The translations under genes were made by a program, and so were the position numbers. This document shows, in pieces, positions 35,958 to 43,315 of a DNA stretch of 64,000 nucleotides. The stretch comes from Commensalibacter papalotli (ex Servin-Garciduenas et al. 2014) (lineage in GTDB: Bacteria; Pseudomonadota; Alphaproteobacteria; Acetobacterales; Acetobacteraceae), in assembly GCF_000527695.1 (NCBI RefSeq), contig NZ_ATSX01000001.1, positions 372,001 through 436,000 of the forward strand, given 5' to 3'. The notes beneath the pieces were generated by a model. It ran no database searches. It was not told the origin of the DNA and saw only the letters and a program-made list of their open reading frames with translations. Position 1 is the stretch's first letter. The number at the start of each line of letters is the position of its first letter.

Positions 35958-35991
35958 AAAGGTAAGGGATAAACATTTCCTTACCTTTTTT
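35958..35991 (+). terminator. Intrinsic terminator after the sugar kinase
   Basis: Stem AAAGGTAAGG (35958-35967) / CCTTACCTTT (35979-35988), 10 bp, 11-nt loop, ending in a run of six Ts (35986-35991). It lies 13 bp after the kinase stop and touches the last codon of convergent corC. Confidence 0.8.
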
Positions 35992-36970
35992 AACCGTTTT
36001 CCTTATTAGCATTTTGATCTGTCGTTTGTGTAGACCCAGGAAATACCCACTCATTAGGGATATGCATTCTAAGGCGACGGATATGTCTTGGATCAGCGTC
36101 TAATACCCTAAAGACCAAACCACAAGAGTGTGTTAAGACTTCGCCTTTCGTAGGAACGTGCTCTGCCAATCGAAAAACTAATCCACCAATTGTATCAATA
36201 TCTGAATTATGTTCTTCTTCGGTTAAGAAAACACCAATATACTTTTCAAGGTCCTCAAGAGGCATTCTAGCATCAAGATCTAAGGTATTGCGATCGCGCT
36301 CCAATATCATTTCTACATCGGGATCGTCATGTTCATCCGCAATATCACCAACAATTGTTTCAACCAGATCTTCAATAGTAACCAGGCCATCAATACTGCC
36401 AAATTCATCAATTACTAATGCTAGATGAATACGATGCAAGCGCATTTGTAATAGTAAATCTAAGATAGGAATCTGGGGTGCTATAAAAAGAGGTTGCCTC
36501 AAGTGATTAGCGATATTAAATTCTTCTTGTTTACCTGTATAAGCGATTAAATCTTTGACATGAAGCATACCGATAATATTATCGAGCTCTGTATGATATA
36601 CAGGCACACGCGAATGATTTTCATGTCGCATTACTTCCAAAGCTTTTTCAAACGAAATTGTATCATCGATGGCAAAGATATCGGCTCTTTGCACCATTAC
36701 ATCATCAGCAGTTTGTCCACGTAGGCGCAAGATATTAGAAATTAATAGTTTTTCTTGAGGGCTCAGTTCTTCTGCATTGGCATGTTGTGGAGATTGATCA
36801 TGCGCATTTTCTTCATCAACTAAATTTACAATAGATTGGCGTAGATTCTGTTGTTTATTTTTATGAACCCAACGTGAAATAACTGATTTGAATCGAGCTT
36901 GTTTTTGTGGTTGTAAGGATTGTGCTTGATCTGAAAGGGGGTTGTTCTGTGTAGTAGGAGTAGGATTCAT
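35990..36970 (-). CDS. corC: CorC/HlyC-type CBS-domain protein
   Basis: A 326-residue cytoplasmic protein with a Gln-rich N terminus, two CBS domains (about 90-210, with VMVQRADIFAIDD, HSRVPVYHTELDNIIGMLHVKDL and ALVIDEFGSIDGLVTIEDLVETIVGDI) and a C-terminal CorC_HlyC transporter-associated domain (about 225-305, with GGLVFRLAEHVPTKGE). The membrane DUF21 domain of full-length CNNM/CorB proteins is absent, so this is the soluble CorC form linked to Mg2+/Co2+ efflux. ATG at 36970 with GGAG upstream, 2 bp after ybeY. It is the last gene of the miaB-phoH-ybeY-corC operon. Confidence 0.93.
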   Translation of the reverse strand: MNPTPTTQNNPLSDQAQSLQPQKQARFKSVISRWVHKNKQQNLRQSIVNLVDEENAHDQSPQHANAEELSPQEKLLISNILRLRGQTADDVMVQRADIFAIDDTISFEKALEVMRHENHSRVPVYHTELDNIIGMLHVKDLIAYTGKQEEFNIANHLRQPLFIAPQIPILDLLLQMRLHRIHLALVIDEFGSIDGLVTIEDLVETIVGDIADEHDDPDVEMILERDRNTLDLDARMPLEDLEKYIGVFLTEEEHNSDIDTIGGLVFRLAEHVPTKGEVLTHSCGLVFRVLDADPRHIRRLRMHIPNEWVFPGSTQTTDQNANKENG

Positions 36971-36972
36971 GG

Positions 36973-37452
36973 CTATATACTCCGTAGCGGATGAAGTTTC
37001 CAGGGATTAGGAATGTTTAGCTTTTGCAATAAAAGAGCCTCTCGCATTTCCATTTCTTTGGCTTCGTTAACATAAATATGATCATAGCCCCGTAAATGTA
37101 ATAAACCGTGAATAATCAAATGTGCCAAATGATGCATAAAAGGTCTTTTATTTTGTCGAGCTTCATTTTGAATTGTTTGTAGCGCAAAAACAATATCACC
37201 CCCAACCATCCCCCCCGCAGGAAGTTCAAAGGTTAAGACATTGGTTGGTTTATTTTTACCTCTGAACTGTTCGTTTAATTTTTTTACTGAATGATCATTA
37301 TCAAAACATAAATTGGTTTCTTCAGTAATAGGTAAGATCTGATGAATACGGTATAAAAGCGGCAATAGCTGAGGCATAAATCGACACCATTGTCGCTCTT
37401 GTATAATAAGCTTGTCTTTAAGTGTTTGCCTAGTCCGATAATTTTGCTGCAT
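36973..37452 (-). CDS. ybeY: Endoribonuclease YbeY
   Basis: A 159-residue metal-dependent RNase needed for 16S rRNA 3'-end maturation and ribosome quality control. The zinc-binding signature HGLLHLRGYDH is at 115-125 (His115, His119, His125), and the upstream NVLTFELPAGGMVGGDIVF segment is also family-typical. The start ATG at 37452 lies 3 bp after the phoH stop and the gene ends 2 bp before corC, so all are surely one transcript. Length is usual for the family. Confidence 0.96.
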   Translation of the reverse strand: MQQNYRTRQTLKDKLIIQERQWCRFMPQLLPLLYRIHQILPITEETNLCFDNDHSVKKLNEQFRGKNKPTNVLTFELPAGGMVGGDIVFALQTIQNEARQNKRPFMHHLAHLIIHGLLHLRGYDHIYVNEAKEMEMREALLLQKLNIPNPWKLHPLRSI

Positions 37453-37455
37453 GAA

Positions 37456-38526
37456 TTACGATTTATGAATAGTAGGTCGTTGTTGTGCATCCCGTTGGTC
37501 ATAAGCTCTGACAATACGACTGACTAAAGGATGCCTTACGACATCTTGCGCCTGAAAACGCATAATTTCAATCCCAGAAATCCCTTCCAAGGTTTCTACA
37601 GCATCTTTTAATCCAGATTTTACATTCGAAGGAAGATCGATTTGACTTATATCCCCGGTAATAACCATTCTGGACCCAGGTCCTAAACGTGTTAAAAACA
37701 TTTTCATTTGTGCGGTGGTGGTATTTTGTGCTTCGTCTAAAATAACATAAGCATGTTCAAGTGTACGTCCACGCATAAAAGCCAATGGGGCAACTTCAAT
37801 TTCACCATTAGTGAGGCGTTTGATAACTTGATCACCAGGCATCATGGCATGTAGAGCATCATATAAAGGGCGAAGATAAGGATCTATTTTCTCTTTCATA
37901 TCACCAGGTAAAAAACCTAAACGTTCACCAGCCTCAACCGCAGGGCGTGAAAGTATAATACGATCGACTTGACCAGAGAGTAACATGGAAACTGCTTGAG
38001 CAACGGCTAGGAAAGTCTTTCCAGTTCCAGCAGGACCAATTCCGAAAACCATCTCATGTTTGAATAGTAGCTTTAAATACTCTGCCTGCCCAGCTGTACG
38101 TGCAGAAATTGTGCCTCGGCGCGTGGTAATGCTTGGGGCATTGCTGATTGCAGAATCATTTTGTTCTGTAACTTGTTCAGGAGTATAAGTGTGATTGGCT
38201 AGAAGTCCATCTTGGGTCATTCGAATAATTGTATTCACAATGCTTGAGTTAATGTCTTTTTGATGAAATATATGACGATAGAGATTGGTTAAAACAGCTT
38301 TGGCCAGTTCAACTTGTTGTAAGCCCCCTTCGACAACTACATAATTCCCTCGGCATCCCAGTTTAATTTGTAATTCTTTTTCGATTTGCACCAAATAACG
38401 ATCATGGTCGCCAATTAAATGAGCTAGTAGCAAATTATCATCAAATTGCAACGTTGCTTTGGTCGTTGATTCGTTCATTTGCTCTTCTGAGATTACAAGA
38501 GGGATATTATATTTTTGTTCGCTCAA
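37456..38526 (-). CDS. phoH: PhoH-like ATPase
   Basis: A 356-residue PhoH-family P-loop ATPase thought to act in RNA metabolism together with YbeY. An N-terminal KH-like region (about 25-90) precedes the ATPase domain with Walker A GIGPAGTGKTFLA near 156-168, Walker B-like HAYVILDEAQNTT, and TGDISQIDLP. The start is uncertain. A TTG at 38526 overlaps the miaB stop (TTGA), suiting translational coupling, but lacks a clear Shine-Dalgarno. An ATG at 38478 (residue 17) has AGAAGAG a few bases upstream and would give 340 residues. I keep the longer form because of the overlap. Confidence 0.92.
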   Translation of the reverse strand: MSEQKYNIPLVISEEQMNESTTKATLQFDDNLLLAHLIGDHDRYLVQIEKELQIKLGCRGNYVVVEGGLQQVELAKAVLTNLYRHIFHQKDINSSIVNTIIRMTQDGLLANHTYTPEQVTEQNDSAISNAPSITTRRGTISARTAGQAEYLKLLFKHEMVFGIGPAGTGKTFLAVAQAVSMLLSGQVDRIILSRPAVEAGERLGFLPGDMKEKIDPYLRPLYDALHAMMPGDQVIKRLTNGEIEVAPLAFMRGRTLEHAYVILDEAQNTTTAQMKMFLTRLGPGSRMVITGDISQIDLPSNVKSGLKDAVETLEGISGIEIMRFQAQDVVRHPLVSRIVRAYDQRDAQQRPTIHKS

Positions 38527-39917
38527 AGGGGGATGCTTTCTTTAACAAGGTTACCAGATAAAGAGAAAGTTAAACATTCATTGACTTCTACTAAATGTTC
38601 TTGACCAATAAGACTTTCATCGCCTTGAACATGTACTGCTTGAAGGTACGGGGATTTTCCAGCTATTTGACCCTCTTTACGTCCTTTATTGGTGAATAAT
38701 ATCGGAATTGTACGCCCAACAGTATCTTGATTAAATTTCGTTTGCTGATCTTTAAGAACCGTTTGTAATTCTTGCAAACGGGCGTCTTTTTCATTTTCGA
38801 GAACTTGGTTGGTGGAAACAGCTGCAGAGGTGCCTGGGCGAGGGGAGTATTTAAATGAGTAAGCCATCGCAAACGTAATATCGTTAACCAGCTTCATAGT
38901 TGCTTTGAAATCATCAATACTTTCCCCAGGATGGCCGATAATGAAATCTGAAGATAAAGCAATATCGGGTCTGGCTTTTTTGATCTTATCAACAAGTTCA
39001 TAGTATTCTTTTGCTGTGTGTCCTCGATTCATGGCCTTTAATACACGATCAGATCCAGATTGAACGGGCAAATGTAAAAACGGCATTAAAGCAGGCAGGT
39101 CACGATGTGCAGCAATTAACGAATCACTCATATCGTTAGGATGAGATGTTGTATAACGAATACGTTTCAACCCTGGGATGGTTGATAATTTTTCTGCCAG
39201 TTTAACCAGATCCCAAATATTTCCATCAGGGCCTTGCCCATGATAAGCATTTACATTTTGTCCCAGTAAAGAGATTTCTTTGACACCCAGTTCGCATAGA
39301 CGTGTTGCCTCATCTATAATAGCTTGAACTGGCCTGCTTTCTTCGGCACCTCTTGTATATGGAACGACACAGAAAGAGCAGAATTTATCACATCCCTCTT
39401 GAATAGTTAAAAAAGCTGTATGTCCTTGTGCTTCTTCTGGAGCAGGGAGGAAATCAAATTTACTTTCAACAGGAAAATCTGTTTCAATGACATTCCCAGA
39501 TTTGCGTGCTATGTCCAAGATCATTTTAGGAAGGCGGTGATAAGTTTGTGGCCCAAAAACAATATCGACATAAGGAGCACGTTTTAAAATAATCTCGCCT
39601 TCTGCTTGAGCAACGCAGCCTGCCACAGCGATAATAGTTTCTTGGCCTTGCTCTTCGCGATATTCTTTGATTTGTCTAAGACGCCCTAACTCTGAAAAAA
39701 CCTTTTCCGTCGCTTTGTCGCGAATATGGCAAGTATTCAAAATTAAAATATCTGCTTTTTCAGATTTATCAGTGACTTTATAGCCCAGTGGGCGCAGTAA
39801 ATCGACCATGCGATTACTGTCATACACATTCATCTGGCATCCCCATGTAATTACATGCAAAAACCGTTCTGTTGCTTGTGTAGAGTGTGTCATATTTGAA
39901 AAACTGGTGTCAACCAT
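38523..39917 (-). CDS. miaB: tRNA-2-methylthio-N6-dimethylallyladenosine synthase MiaB
   Basis: A 464-residue radical-SAM methylthiotransferase that modifies A37 of tRNAs reading UNN codons. The N-terminal UPF0004 domain holds cysteines for the auxiliary cluster (WGCQMNVYDS with Cys27, LNTCHIRD, AVAGCVAQ). The radical-SAM core has the CxxxCxxC motif in EGCDKFCSFCVVPYTRG near 175-191, and a TRAM domain (about 395-460) closes the protein. ATG at 39917 gives a 20-residue lead before the conserved start. It heads the operon miaB-phoH-ybeY-corC, and a strong terminator separates it from pckA upstream. Confidence 0.96.
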   Translation of the reverse strand: MVDTSFSNMTHSTQATERFLHVITWGCQMNVYDSNRMVDLLRPLGYKVTDKSEKADILILNTCHIRDKATEKVFSELGRLRQIKEYREEQGQETIIAVAGCVAQAEGEIILKRAPYVDIVFGPQTYHRLPKMILDIARKSGNVIETDFPVESKFDFLPAPEEAQGHTAFLTIQEGCDKFCSFCVVPYTRGAEESRPVQAIIDEATRLCELGVKEISLLGQNVNAYHGQGPDGNIWDLVKLAEKLSTIPGLKRIRYTTSHPNDMSDSLIAAHRDLPALMPFLHLPVQSGSDRVLKAMNRGHTAKEYYELVDKIKKARPDIALSSDFIIGHPGESIDDFKATMKLVNDITFAMAYSFKYSPRPGTSAAVSTNQVLENEKDARLQELQTVLKDQQTKFNQDTVGRTIPILFTNKGRKEGQIAGKSPYLQAVHVQGDESLIGQEHLVEVNECLTFSLSGNLVKESIPL

Positions 39918-39938
39918 TCGCTAAGCAGCCTATTATAT

Positions 39939-39996
39939 AAAAAAAAGATAGCTATAAGGCTTTTTTTAAAGAAAAAATGAGCCAAGCTATCTTTTT
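39939..39996 (-). terminator. Intrinsic terminator after pckA
   Basis: Perfect 12-bp stem AAAAAGATAGCT (39942-39953) / AGCTATCTTTTT (39985-39996); on the minus strand it ends in eight Ts (39939-39946). The 31-nt loop can itself fold (GGCT... with ...GAGCC plus a T/A run), giving a nested structure. It separates pckA from miaB. Confidence 0.8.
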
Positions 39997-40025
39997 ATAA
40001 AAATTAGAGGGTTGATACAAGTATT

Positions 40026-41762
40026 TTATATATGTTTGACCTTTAATTCCGCAGAAAAAATATCCCCTTCAAAGCGAATGGCACCTTGTAAGCTTTTGGA
40101 AAGTGTCTCAAAATGATTCCTGAAACGTAGAGCTAAATCTTCGGCTTGTTTATGATAGGCTTTTGGATCCGTCCAACAATGCATGGGATTTAAAAGCTCT
40201 GTTGGTATTCCATCTACTTTGGTTGGAATTTGCAATCCAAAATGTTCTTCAGTTTCAAATGGAACTTTGCTCAAAGAGTGATTTAATGCCATGTTTAATA
40301 ATTGGCGAGTATGAGGTAATGAGAAACGTTTACCAATGCCATAAGCACCACCACTCCAACCAGTATTCAGTAACCAACACTGAATCTTTGGATTTTCTTC
40401 AAGGCGTTTCATCAGTAATGCACCATAAACATCTGCTGGCCTAGGGAGGAATGGCGCGCCAAAACAAGGGCTAAATGTTGCTTTGGGTTCCTTGCTAAGA
40501 CCGCTTTCAGTGCCAGCAATACGAGCCGTATATCCCATTAAAAAATGGAAAATTGCTTGTGCATTGGTGAGTTTCGAAATGGGGGGTAATACTCCAAACG
40601 CATCCGCTGTCAACATAACGATATTGAGTGGTTGGCCACCTTTACCTGTTTCAGAGGCATTCGGAATGAAATTTACAGGATAACAAGAGCGCGTATTTTC
40701 AGTCAAAGAGTTATTATCGAAATCGGGAGAGGCATCAGAATTCAAAATAACATTTTCAAGCACAGAGCCAAAACGCAAAGAAGCATCCCAAATTTCAGGT
40801 TCTGTTTTCTTATTGAGATTGATGACTTTGGCATAACATCCACCTTCAATGTTAAACACACCAGTTTTAGACCATCCATGCTCGTCATCACCAATCAAAA
40901 TACGCTCTGGGTCAGAGGATAATGTTGTTTTTCCGGTGCCAGAAAGGCCGAAAAATATGGCAACGTCACCGCTTTTGCTGATATTAGCAGAACAATGCAT
41001 GGATAAAATATCTTCTGCTGGAAGTTGCCAGTTCATTGTAGAGAAAATAGATTTTTTAATTTCACCAGCATATTGCGTACCACAAATAACTATTAATCGT
41101 TCTTTAAAGGAGGTGGTAATAGCCGTCGGTCCATGTGTGCCACAGCGGTCGGCATTTAAAAACAGATGAGGCGCATGTAAAATAGTATAAGGTTGTCTGC
41201 TATTTTGTTTAACTTCTTCTTTTTCTTCTTCTGTTAAATCTTCGGGTCTGACAAACATATTTCTGGCAAAAAGCGCATGCCAAGCATTGGTTGTGATTAA
41301 TCGGATTGGTGTGCAATGATTCATATCTCGGCCAGCATATAGATCTTGTATATATAATGCTTGCCCTTGAAGGTAACCACCAACCTCCGATAAAAGTTGT
41401 GTAAAATGAGCTGGGGAAAGTTTGTGATTAATATCGCCCCATTGAATTTGATCGCTGATCCCAGCCTCATCGACAACAAATTTGTCGCCTGCTGCACGTC
41501 CAGTGTAATATCCTGTTTTTACGACAAAGGCACCATCTTTGGATAAAATGCCTTCTTTATTACGAATTGCATGTTCAATCAGTTCAGCGCGAGACAGATT
41601 TATGTATAGAGTAGGTGCTTTTACTATTCCAGTTCCTTGTAGAAAGCTGGCAATAGCATCGTCTACTTGTTCATGATCACCGTGAGTATAAGAAAGGCTA
41701 AGTGATGCTCCTGTCACATAAGGTTTTATAACATTATGTGGTAAGGAAGAAGAATATGTCAT
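40026..41762 (-). CDS. pckA: Phosphoenolpyruvate carboxykinase (ATP)
   Basis: A 578-residue enzyme converting oxaloacetate and ATP to PEP and CO2, the entry to gluconeogenesis. Visible signatures are TGYYTGRAAGDKFVVDE in the N-terminal domain, the P-loop GLSGTGKTTLSSDP near 266-279, the metal site IGDDEHGW, and NTGWSGGAYGIGKRFSLPHTR near the nucleotide site. In the first motif Ala-Ala replaces the usual Ser-Pro of TGRSPKDKF. It is about 40 residues longer than E. coli Pck (540), from an N-terminal lead and a C-terminal tail. ATG at 41762. It is transcribed alone, with a strong terminator after it. Confidence 0.95.
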   Translation of the reverse strand: MTYSSSLPHNVIKPYVTGASLSLSYTHGDHEQVDDAIASFLQGTGIVKAPTLYINLSRAELIEHAIRNKEGILSKDGAFVVKTGYYTGRAAGDKFVVDEAGISDQIQWGDINHKLSPAHFTQLLSEVGGYLQGQALYIQDLYAGRDMNHCTPIRLITTNAWHALFARNMFVRPEDLTEEEKEEVKQNSRQPYTILHAPHLFLNADRCGTHGPTAITTSFKERLIVICGTQYAGEIKKSIFSTMNWQLPAEDILSMHCSANISKSGDVAIFFGLSGTGKTTLSSDPERILIGDDEHGWSKTGVFNIEGGCYAKVINLNKKTEPEIWDASLRFGSVLENVILNSDASPDFDNNSLTENTRSCYPVNFIPNASETGKGGQPLNIVMLTADAFGVLPPISKLTNAQAIFHFLMGYTARIAGTESGLSKEPKATFSPCFGAPFLPRPADVYGALLMKRLEENPKIQCWLLNTGWSGGAYGIGKRFSLPHTRQLLNMALNHSLSKVPFETEEHFGLQIPTKVDGIPTELLNPMHCWTDPKAYHKQAEDLALRFRNHFETLSKSLQGAIRFEGDIFSAELKVKHI

Positions 41763-41921
41763 AATTTTCAGAACCCTGATTTTTTAAAGTATAGGTTCAT
41801 CATATTAAATAGTGAAAATTTCTAAAAAGGCTATTCACAAAAACGCTAGTTTATATCAATAGTCATTAAATTATTCAGAAAATTGAATATCACCTTGATA
41901 AAGAAGTAATATTAAAAATAT

Positions 41922-42866
41922 TTATATGGTTTTTTTAATGTCTTCCTCTGACTTTCCTTGTCGTAAGCACGCAGTACCTTTTGCAATGATATCCCACGCT
42001 TTTTGTGAGAGTTGCTTTCTATTTTTAAAATCTTCGGGGTAAAGGGGATCATGATAAATAATTGAAGCTCTCATATCAGACCATTTACAAAAATCCCATA
42101 AATGTGGTGTCAGTTCCATATCACCATACCAAGAGTAGATCGGGCGGCGCAAACGATTAACAGGTAACATCCCTAAACGATCATAAACAACAGAAATAGG
42201 TTGAATAATAGGAATAGGATAAGTGACATTTTTGCTGATAGGTTTTGCTAGAACGAAAAAAGATGATAAAAATGGTGCTAGGTGAGAACCTTCTGTTGAG
42301 GTGCCCTCTGGAAAAAGAATTAGGTTACCACCTTCCTCTAGTCGTTTTTCCATAGTTTGTTGTTCTTTAATGGTTGATTGACGTTGTCTGCTGACAAATA
42401 AGACACGTCCCAAGCGGCATAAGGTGCTTATAACAGGCCAAGATCCAATCTCTTCCTTAGCAACAAAAGCCCCCGGTAGTAATCCTCCAAGAACAGGAAT
42501 GTCTAACCATGATGTATGATTAACAATATAAATTATTGGTCGTTTTGGCGTGCCTGATTGATTATTTTGATTTTCAAGTTTACCAAAAATACGGAGATCA
42601 AGCCCGAGTATTCGACAAACATTTCTCCAATAAAACCGAGCAAAATTGATTTTTGTCTTTCCTGATAGTTTTATAAAAAAGCTTTGAAATGGCATACAAA
42701 TTACGGTCCATCCCAAAATAATGATAATTTTTCTGGTTGCTCTTATTTTTTGATAAATTGTTGAAAATTTGGATAAAAAATGTGGATAAGTTATTGGAAG
42801 ATTCTGAATATCAAAGGCTATGTATTGTTTTTTTTTGTCAGAAGAGCGCAAAAGAGAGTGGTTCAT
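41922..42866 (-). CDS. plsC: 1-acyl-sn-glycerol-3-phosphate acyltransferase
   Basis: A membrane-bound acyltransferase that makes phosphatidic acid from lysophosphatidic acid. Catalytic NHTSWLD (HX4D) and substrate-binding FPEGTSTEGS motifs are clear, after a hydrophobic N-terminal segment (KIIIILGWTVICMPF). The start is uncertain. The ATG at 42866 gives 314 residues. A TTG at 42932 would add 22 residues, but it has no Shine-Dalgarno and lies just behind a TATAAT-like sequence (about 42939-42944), which would put transcription start close to or past it. I therefore prefer the ATG, which also has a poor ribosome site. The gene stands alone, 159 bp upstream of pckA. Confidence 0.85.
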   Translation of the reverse strand: MNHSLLRSSDKKKQYIAFDIQNLPITYPHFLSKFSTIYQKIRATRKIIIILGWTVICMPFQSFFIKLSGKTKINFARFYWRNVCRILGLDLRIFGKLENQNNQSGTPKRPIIYIVNHTSWLDIPVLGGLLPGAFVAKEEIGSWPVISTLCRLGRVLFVSRQRQSTIKEQQTMEKRLEEGGNLILFPEGTSTEGSHLAPFLSSFFVLAKPISKNVTYPIPIIQPISVVYDRLGMLPVNRLRRPIYSWYGDMELTPHLWDFCKWSDMRASIIYHDPLYPEDFKNRKQLSQKAWDIIAKGTACLRQGKSEEDIKKTI

Positions 42867-43315
42867 TTTGGATGAAGACGGTTTAAAGAGAATTTTTTGC
42901 AAGTTTTTTTTGAAAAGAGAAATATATTTCAAGGTATTATAGCTTATGTCAAAGGTTTTGAAAATTTAATGAACGTTCTGCCAACAGTAGTTCGGCATTC
43001 TATAAGAAGTTTGATGGAACTACAAGAAGATGTCTTAATAATCCTTGATAAAATGTTGTATATATATCACTATTTTTTTATAGTGTACATATTTTGGTTT
43101 TTCTGTCGTTTTTTTTTAATAATTATGTGGTTTTAACTATTCTGTTTGGGATAAAGGCTATTTTTAATAGTGTATAATTCAGGTTTGGTAATTATATTCT
43201 TTTTGCAAAAAGTAGAAACTTACTTAAGGTATGCCTTAACATCATGATCTATAGAGGGAATCAGGGTTTGTTGTTCATTGAATTACAATTAAAATATTAT
43301 AATTTGTTGAATAAG
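42867..43315. other. Non-coding gap between divergent plsC and tamA
   Basis: A 449-bp AT-rich stretch with promoters for both sides. It holds a small hairpin CACTAT-6-ATAGTG (43068-43085), a TATAAT at 43173-43178 on the plus strand that could be a tamA -10 box (no good -35 seen), and the inverted repeat at 43224-43239. A plus-strand open frame at 42897-43136 has no recognisable features and low-complexity aromatic codons, so I do not call it a gene. Confidence 0.45.
43224..43239. promoter_or_regulatory. Inverted repeat TTAAGG-TATG-CCTTAA upstream of tamA
   Basis: A perfect 6+4+6 inverted repeat 77 bp before the chosen tamA start and 46 bp after a TATAAT. Its place fits an operator or a leader hairpin. 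Confidence 0.3.

Noticed and set aside
42933-42952. TTGACA and TATAAT close together upstream of plsC
   Set aside because: The two hexamers are separated by only about 5 bp, far from the 16-18 bp needed for one promoter. Only the TATAAT may be real.
42897-43136. Plus-strand open frame of 79 codons in the plsC-tamA gap
   Set aside because: It starts with TTG, overlaps the plsC start region, ends in low-complexity Phe/Tyr/Ile codons typical of AT-rich non-coding DNA, and has no recognisable motif or ribosome site.
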